DNA of 64,000 nt from contig DF237062.1 of assembly GCA_000708835.1 (NCBI GenBank), positions 62,001 to 126,000 on the forward strand, written 5' to 3'. The notes below the pieces were generated by a model. It did not search any database, was not told the DNA's origin, and saw nothing but the letters and a program-made list of their open reading frames with translations. This DNA comes from Klebsormidium nitens. Lineage: Eukaryota > Streptophyta > Klebsormidiophyceae > Klebsormidiales > Klebsormidiaceae. Position 1 is the first letter of the stretch; every line of letters begins with the position of its first letter. The position numbers and the translations under genes are program-made. Shown here one piece after another: positions 57,253 to 64,000 of this stretch.

Positions 57253-58557
57253 CTAAGCGGGATACGGACGACGCGCCCCGCACTCGATGCAGACCTGGTG
57301 ACGGCATATGCACAGCGCGAGGAGGCCAAACGGGAAGAAGAAGATGCAACAGAGCTGCGCGCATAAAAGCGACTCTGTTGGTTTTCGTTGGTGGTTGGCT
57401 CCCTTGAATAGACCGAGAGCTTGGCAGACAGTACTTTCAGGTGAAAGACGGGATGATGCCGCGAGGATCTGGGCTGAAACGAAAGATCTGGGCACTTCTT
57501 GTAATGAGGAGGTAACGGCGTGCTGATCCCTTCGCTTCTCTCAACGTCAACGAGCACGAATCGGAGGCAATCAAAGGCTTGAGCGACTTTGCAACGATCT
57601 GACTCAGCGAAGAACCAAGATTCCGTGGGCTCGGGGTCTGGCCGTTCACAAGATCCGGAGACTGCTTCGTGCCAAGTGCGTCTTCGCTTGAAAGCTTTGC
57701 ATCTCTTGGTTTGACCACCTTTGAAAGAGATTCTTCTGTTCAAAGCTCACCCAAGCAAGGAAGTCGGGTATCGGGTCGCTCCACACGTGCTGATGGTAAG
57801 TCACTGCCGCTGCCGGAATCTCCACCCGGAACGTTTCTGCAAAGTCACAGCCAGAACCTCTCCCGTTGATTTTATCATCTTCCAGAAAAGTAGAATTGGG
57901 TCGGGTCACATATCAGCGGTCTGATTTGCAGAGGATCGAAATAGAAGAGCTCTGCTGCCAGTGCACGTATTTCAAAAGCGCTTTCTGACGCCTGAGGCTG
58001 CAAGTGTCCGAGGCTCTCCTGTACTTTCCCAATCTTCAGACGGGACTGGGTGGACGCTTGTGCTACTTCAGTGATTGCCCAACCGAAGTGGTTGACTGCC
58101 CAAATGCTAATCTCAGGAGGGGCCGTGAGATATCTGCCGCAACAGATCTGCTCGTACGAGGACCTCGCCCGTACGAGGACGCAAAGAATCGTAGTCGGGA
58201 CGCTGCTGGGCCTCAGACTAGACACATTTCAATCCAGACCGGACCGGAATCTCCAAGCAATATCTTTAAATCTTAAATCCTTACGTGGCTGGGGGGCTTG
58301 GCCCGGGTAGTCAACTGCCGCGGTTGTGTACACGTAGGTCGTTCCCCCGGTTGCATAACCGGTGGGCCGGCTCGTCGTCGTATGCGGAGGGGGCTGGGTA
58401 GGCGGAATCGCTGCCTGGGGGGGGTAACCGGGGGATAGGCTGGCGTTGCTCTGTAAGCGGTCACCGGGGGAGCGGTGGCCGACTGGGACGAACCGGGCTC
58501 TTGTTCTTGGGCGGTTCGCGCGCCCGTTGGAGTTTGCTCGGCCTGAGTTTTTGGTTC
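57253..58557 (-). CDS. BRI3/LITAF-like small membrane protein (copy 2)
   Basis: Secure exons are 57253-57354 (LCCIFFFPFGLLALCICRHQ, then VCIECGARRPYPA and stop) and 57751-57836 (TFRVEIPAAAVTYHQHVWSD, then PIPDFLAW). An upstream Pro/Tyr-rich exon ends at 58285 (TTYVYTTAAVDYPGQAPQP), in correct phase. Intron positions and phases match copy 1 at 53785, and the last exon has the CxxC after the hydrophobic stretch. The 5' part is unclear. One frame from 58557 reads EPKTQAEQTPTGA to AYPPVTPP; a second frame takes over at a run of eight C (58418-58425). Either that homopolymer is one base off, or a separate acceptor at 58450 is used. The start codon was not found. Confidence 0.55.
58418..58425. other. 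Homopolymer G8/C8 where the coding frame changes
   Basis: Proline-rich coding character passes from one minus-strand frame to another exactly at this run, a typical spot for an assembly indel. Confidence 0.5.
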
Positions 58558-60382
58558 CTGCATAGGTGGAAGCTTCTTCTGGATGCTCGGGTTGGTTCAA
58601 TAGAGGTGCCGCAAGCTTTGGAAGCAGTATAAGGGGCTTGACATCTTTGTCCTGGAAGCCCTGAGCGCACACAGGGGCATATCCCAACAGATCATAGAAG
58701 AAGATAGGGTCCGAGATACTTTGAAGGACCTTCGTTTCATGACGCATTGAAGAACGGCCGCATAGAACCGAACAAATCCAGCATTCACCAAAGCAACCTT
58801 TGAAAATGAAGTGAGAGATGCCCCTTCATTGATGCGTTGGACTGGGCCTTGAGACTTGCGGCCCTGTGCGGCGGCTTCGTTCGAGGGGTCTGGGGCCACC
58901 CGAAACTTGTCTCCTGTCAAGCTGATGTTCGCAGTGTTAGTAAAGTCCTCCTGAACTCCACTCAGTCGGCTTCTTCAACTGGGGTTGAAATGGTGACTCA
59001 CCATTCAGGCTGATTCCAATCACTTGATCACAATTTGGCGTTGAGAAGGAACAACCTATTCTTTGATTTGTACCAATCATCCCGAAAAGCACGTCCAATC
59101 TTATGCTACTCCACTAGTCTCTGCACCCTGTGGACCTCAATCAATAGCTCTTCCACAGAGAAGACACGTCTGGAAGGAAAGCATTGCAAGTATTGGATGC
59201 ACAGCCCACAGAATAGCAGCCCAACTCTGTCGTAGACATATTTCAAGCCTCTCTTTCTCCTTGGCGAATCTATGTTAGCTTCTGCCAGCGCATTTGCAAC
59301 TCTCGCTCGAGCGGACCCAATCGAACCCTCAGCAACCCGCCCCCTGATGCAGCAACTCAACGAAGTTCGGCTAAGCTGCTCCAACAAGTCAAAGCGAGCA
59401 GGAAAGAGCCATGCCCATGCTCAAGAGCTTTGCGTGTCTGTGAGGAGTCTGGGACTCAGAGCTGTGCATGCAGTCGTCCACATTTGAAAAGGAAGGCACA
59501 AGGATTCTCCGAATCTCGTGAAAGTCGTGTCTCTGAAGCGCCCAAAAAGCCCTCAGGCCCTCACGCAACTGGAACACAATCTACTGCGCTTTGCCGAGTA
59601 TTGTTACTCTACTTCATCTCAACAATGTCAGATGAGGACCCTCGCTATCTTTGAGCTTGCGATTGACAGTCTGAGTTGGCTAGACCGGCCCGTTGACGAA
59701 CGAGCATAGACACAAAGAAGTCCGATCAAGCATCGTGAGTCGATGTACTGTAGTGTAGAAAGTTAATGTTCGACCGAAACTTGGACGGCGAACTTCAACA
59801 TCCTTGGACGATCGAAGTGCCTGTAAGAGGATGACGGATGTACGGTAAGATTATGAGGCCAACCATTGAGATCAAGCATGGCTCGACTGCCGGGATTCCT
59901 AAGAAAGATCAAGGGACTCGCTTTCAGCTGCGTTGCTCAGCTGCTGGCCACTCGGACGAAGCTTCGCCGCCGAGTACTCTTTGGCAATACGAGACAGAAT
60001 GATGCTTTGCAAGAGCCTATTCTGCACAAAAACTTGGCTCAGCTTCTTTGGCGGAGGCGTTGCACGGAGTCAGTTGGATGAGTCGCAGCTCAGCCGGAAT
60101 CAGCTGATGCCTGGTGACGGTGGTTCCGGGCAGTGGCCACGGCGGAATCATATGTCCGCCCAGCACATTGTGACGAAGTACCTTACCTAGTCCGCCCGCG
60201 GAACCATGACCGGAATTGTCACCCGGCCAGGCCTTGAAATTTGAAGCGGCACCGGAACCGGAAGCGGAGCTTCACAACGGAAGAGAGCACATTCTCCTCA
60301 GCTAGCCCCGGTAGCCCAGTCAGTCTTCCAGCGTAATAATAGCTAGAGGGCGCTTTCTGTTGCTGTCAAGGTGGTGCCTTCA
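58558..60382. other. Intergenic region with an unassigned minus-strand exon candidate
   Basis: Minus strand: a short open stretch near 58996-59030 (CDQVIGISLNG) followed by gtgagt fits in phase to a segment at about 58804-58917 (DKFRVAPDPSNEAAAQGRKS...). It may be the 5' end of BRI3-like copy 2 or a separate small gene. I do not recognise it. The right part is the YbeY 5' flank. Confidence 0.3.
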
Positions 60383-63262
60383 ATGGCTGCCACGGCTCCA
60401 CCGTCCGCCATGCTTCGGGAGAGTCTGCAGCTGCTGGGCCGGGCCGCGCGCACCGTGAGGGTGCCCGGGGGCGAGCTGGAACGCACGCTGCTCAGGATGG
60501 CGTCCCGCGCAGCGCCGGCATTGCAGAGACTGCCAACGATTCCCGTGACAGATACAAAAGCAGGAGCGGGGATCCTCGACCCACTCCGCAATCTGAGTCC
60601 CGTCTCTTTCCAGCACAAAACGATGCTCCAAAATGCTGGCATTCCTCATTCAAAGACCCAGCCGACGGCAAGGTTCCAATCAGGCGCCGCCAGCTGTCCA
60701 TCTTGCAGATCTCTCCAAACATTCTCAGCCCATCACCGCGCATTCCACTCCAGCCCATCATATGGAGCCAGGCACAAAGCGGGCGCCGGATCTCAGCCTG
60801 CCCCGCTGGACTTCAACAGAACCGCTAAGCGGCTCAGCAGGGGGGGACAGGTGACGACCAGTGCAGTGGCCGGGAGTGCCTCAGCTTTGGACGTCAACAT
60901 CCAGGCGACGGTGCTGGTGGAAGAGACGGTTGACATCGACGATGAGCTGGACGTAAGGAACTTGTGCATGATTGGCATCTGCTTTTAAAGGGGTACCTAT
61001 GCACCTGCTCATACATTCTTGGGACCAGGTTGATTGCTCTTGGCTCCTGAATGCGAAATTCTTAAGGATCCCCGGTGTTTGAGCGATGAAGGAGTGGTGT
61101 AGAGTTGTGGGTCAGCAGCCCATGCATTCTCCACTCTGAAAGTTGAAATGGATAGCTGGCGCCAATTTGTGGGCAGGAAGTCTGCAGCCCTGTGCTTTGA
61201 GGCTCCACAGATCAGTCTGACCTCCTGTGCTGATTTTGACACCGTGAAACTGAGATTCCTTTTCGGCCCAGCAAATATAAAGTCTCTTCTGTCAATAACC
61301 ACGCATTGATCGGGCGTGTTAATCTTGCGCCATGAGCAACGCCCCGGCTCTCACCGTGCAGGCGATTATGGAGGACCTTGAGACCAGTACCCCACTCCTC
61401 GTCCAGGAAGCGCTGAGCAACATTGATGCCACGGAGTTCGAGGGCGTCGAGAACTTGTGGCTGTCTGTCCTGCTATGTACTGACAAGTAAGCGAGCTGCA
61501 TTCTACTTGCAACATGACTTGGAGAGGCAAGCAGCAAGTAATGAGATCCTGGCTGTTATGACAATCAGGTTCCTTTGTCTCTCATCCTGAGGCTGATAAC
61601 AAACTGTTGCTCCCCTGCGGTTTGATCGCCGAAGTCTGAGTTCTTCACCATGAATGGGGCTCCAGCAGTGTTTTACAAGCTTTGAATCCTGTTGTCAATC
61701 TTCTGCAGCACAGGCAATTGCATTATAAGCGCCCCTTCCTTTGCCAGCCCACACCCGTCTGATGTCAAGAAGCCCACTCTTGCCCAGTCTTGAGGAATTT
61801 GAGAACCATCATTTGAAAGAACCATCCTAGTTGCCTAGTTCCAAGGTACCAGATTTTTAAATGGCTACTTGCTTTTGCGGTGCAGCCACATCCAGTCGTC
61901 CAACAAGAAGTGGCGCGGCGAGGACAAGCCGACGGATGTGCTGTCGTTCCCCCAAGAGTGGATCGAGGGGATCCCCGAGGTACTGCTCGGGGATGTCGTC
62001 ATCTCGCTGGACACGGCGCGCAGGCAGGCCGCGGAGCGGGGGCACTCGCTGCTGGACGAGCTGCGGATACTGCTGGTGGGTTAAGCTAACCGGGTTTATT
62101 CCGGTCAATGTTGGAGGTTTGGCAGAGTTGGGGTTTCTCCTGGTGGGTTAGGTTGACCATGAATGCGAACCCGGGGTTAGAGTCTTGTCCCAAAGAAATC
62201 TTGGGGTCTGGGTCTATCACTGGCGGAGGAAAAGTCGTCGTTCCCATCAAATGATGCATGCATCCAAGTTGTAGACGGCTTGCCGCTTGTTCTGGCACAT
62301 GCAACTTCTTTTTCTCAGCTCTTTTACGTCTGCCTTTCTGACGCCCCAGCTTCTGAGGCCCCACAAACTTGCACCCGAGGCGTACCGTCTGCCGCCCTCG
62401 TTGTATTGTACTCTAAAGCTTTCTATCTTGGAAAACGAGTCCCCAATCCAGATCCAGTTGCCTTCCTCGTCAAGCTTCCCCGTTCCTGACGTCCACAATC
62501 TGCAGATCAGTGGGGTTTGAAGTTTGATGCATCGTTCTGGTCTACGACCACGAGGCGAGCGCTGGGACTCTAATTTGAGCATCCTCGACCCCAAAAGTTT
62601 TTGAAGTTTGACTTAGTTCAATACTCGAACGCGAAAGTCTTGCATGGCAAGTTTTTGGCGGGTAGCTGGGGATAAGGACGACAAAGCCGTCGAAAACCTT
62701 GAACCCATCAAACCAAATGACCAAACAAACAATGAGCATCTCTGAATCGCCCAATACCTGCACCCCAGGTTCACGGCCTGCCTCACCGACCCCGAGGCCG
62801 TTGAACCACAACACCCAAAAAAGTCAAAAGAATTTGAACTCCAAATCCGTGAAACCGTACAGTTTCGTTCCCTAATCCGCCCACCATTTCGCACCCTAGG
62901 TTCATGGTTTGCTGCACTTGTTGGATTACGACCATGAGGCGAGCGCAGAGGAGGAGGTCGCGATGGCGGCGGAGGAGCAGCGCATCCTGGAGGCCATGGG
63001 ATGGACGGGAAAGGGCCTCATTGAGGCGATGAGCGGTGAGCGAGCGAAACTGGCGAAACTCAAAGCGCAGGAAACGAATGGTGGAAGAACGGAAGAGATA
63101 GAAACGCAGGAGATGAGAGAAGAGAAAGAGGAGGAGGAGGGGGATTCTGAGAGGTGGGAGACGAACGGTGGGAAAGAAGAGACGAGAGTGTTTGAAAAGC
63201 AGGAGGCTGACGGTGAGAAAGAGGAGACGGAAGAGCCCCGAAAAGCGGGAGACGAACGGTAG
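60383..63262 (+). CDS. YBEY: Organelle-targeted YbeY endoribonuclease
   Basis: Metal-dependent endoribonuclease for rRNA maturation; plant YbeY acts in plastids. Exons 60383-60952, 61362-61486, 61886-62075 and 62900-63262 close to 415 residues. The first about 165 residues are Ser/Arg/Ala-rich and have the character of a transit peptide. The domain follows: VLVEETVDIDDELD, LSVLLCTDNHIQSSN, PTDVLSFPQEW, LLGDVVISLDTARRQA and the metal motif HGLLHLLDYDHE (His297, His301, His307). Asp replaces the common Gly before YDH. After the domain comes an extension of about 85 residues very rich in Glu/Lys. The start at 60383 is chosen over an in-frame non-ATG upstream because it opens the transit-like segment. 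The last intron carries several copies of exon 4's start. Confidence 0.94.
62069..62158 (+). repeat. Duplicated donor edge of YBEY exon 3
   Basis: ctggtgggttaagctaacc at the true donor (about 62073) recurs as ctggtgggttaggttgacc about 67 bp downstream. Confidence 0.7.
62516..62960 (+). repeat. Array of YBEY exon 4 edge copies
   Basis: The true exon start is at 62900 (ctag/gttcatggtttgctgcac, then gattacgaccatgaggcgagc). Copies: about 62767 (ccag/gttcacggcctgcctcac, offset 133), about 62640 (weak, offset 260) and about 62516 (tctacgaccacgaggcgagcg, offset 384). The period is about 128-133 bp. Confidence 0.8.
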
Positions 63263-64000
63263 ATAAGCGGAGGAGCCCAATTTCTGAAGTCGGGGACGGG
63301 GTTTCTCTTGTCAGGATCGAATGTGCTGTGCTACATTCTCTTTCGGTGACACCTTAAGAGGGTGTCATGGAAAGAAGCATGCAAGTGGCGTGGGGCTTGT
63401 GTCAATTCTGTTTCAAGGATGATCTAGCCGGGGGGGGACAAAAGCATTGGGTAGGAGGCCCGTATCTCTGGATTTGGCAGTGCGAGTGGGATTACTCCTG
63501 AGCAAAGATTGGACCAGGCATCCCAGAGGCCAAAACAAGGAGGGTACTTGTGCACTTGTACAAACTTCAAGAGGGCTTAGAATGACCTGTACTTTTCTCG
63601 ACGAGTGGTTTTTCAGACGCATCCAACCGTATTACTTACCTAAGCGCCTCGCTTGAGGGCGTGTACTATATCCTCCGCCGTCGAGTTGGCAAAGGCGTCG
63701 ATTAAATGTTCAAGACTGACGCAACTGACGCCGCGTTGGTCGAAACGGCGTCGGCTGATAGTAGGTCTTGATCAATGTCGAACCAGACGCGGGTAGCCTC
63801 CAAACGGCCTTGGTCGATGAAAACTTCAGATTCACCTCATTGGAGCACGCCACATATACGCTATCAGGATATGTGAGGAATTATTTCCTGCTTTGAGGTT
63901 GTGCAGATCGTGTTTGAAACGAGTCTTGTCAGCTGGATTCAAGAGCTCGCCGTAGCAGACTCCATCATAAGCGCATCGCAGATACACAAACCAAGAGGCT
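63263..64000. other. YBEY 3' flank, with a short open stretch at the window edge
   Basis: No recognised gene. On the minus strand, 63835-64000 is open for 55 codons to a TGA (contains LRCAYDGVCYGELLNPADKT). It could be the last exon of a gene beyond the window or chance. Confidence 0.3.

Noticed and set aside
60380-60649. Minus-strand open frames opposite YBEY exon 1
   Set aside because: GC-rich antisense shadow; the plus strand continues in phase into the YbeY domain.
1-64000. CRISPR arrays, bacterial operons, rRNA and tRNA genes
   Set aside because: No regularly spaced identical repeats with unique spacers, no convincing tRNA A/B boxes with cloverleaf and no rRNA segments were seen; gene structure is eukaryotic throughout.

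Overview
This is a nuclear window from a photosynthetic eukaryote, most likely a streptophyte (charophyte) green alga. It contains a plastid-type Cpn60 alpha chaperonin, a plant-type PRPP synthetase, two KNOX/TALE homeobox genes, and an organelle-targeted YbeY. All genes are intron-rich with GT-AG introns, exons are GC-rich against more AT-rich introns, and a 20-N scaffold gap is present. A Klebsormidium-like source is my guess and is not proven by the sequence.

Layout, left to right: PRPP synthetase (+, 5' exon outside the window, 648-4262); Cpn60 alpha (-, 5277-12377, 9 exons, complete); divergent KNOX-like homeobox gene A (+, 13481-15869, 4 exons); one very large secreted multi-module gene (-, 17044-36483); a 6-kb gene-free stretch; KNOX gene B (+, 42546-46055, 4 exons plus the N gap); a CCR4/Angel-type endonuclease/exonuclease/phosphatase gene (-, 47640-52621, 9 exons); two tandem BRI3/LITAF-like small membrane-protein genes (-, 53785-55601 and 57253-about 58557); YbeY (+, 60383-63262, 4 exons); and an unassigned 3' end.

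The large minus-strand gene can be assembled by hand into 38 exons whose phases all close. The product is about 1980 residues: signal peptide, nine Cys-rich CBM52-like modules, a DUF642-like domain, two more modules, two PAN/apple-like domains, four more modules, an SEA-like region, an AP-rich arabinogalactan-type stretch and a C-terminal hydrophobic tail of GPI-anchor type. It looks like a cell-wall or extracellular-matrix sugar-binding scaffold.

The most unusual signal is not a gene. In at least six genes, introns contain decayed tandem copies of the adjacent exon edge (splice site plus the first or last 30-100 coding bases), usually repeated with a period of about 130-160 bp. KNOX B is the extreme case: about five copies of its KNOX2 exon edge, two or more of its ELK exon and three of its homeobox exon. 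This suggests that introns in this genome grow by roughly nucleosome-sized tandem duplication across exon-intron boundaries.
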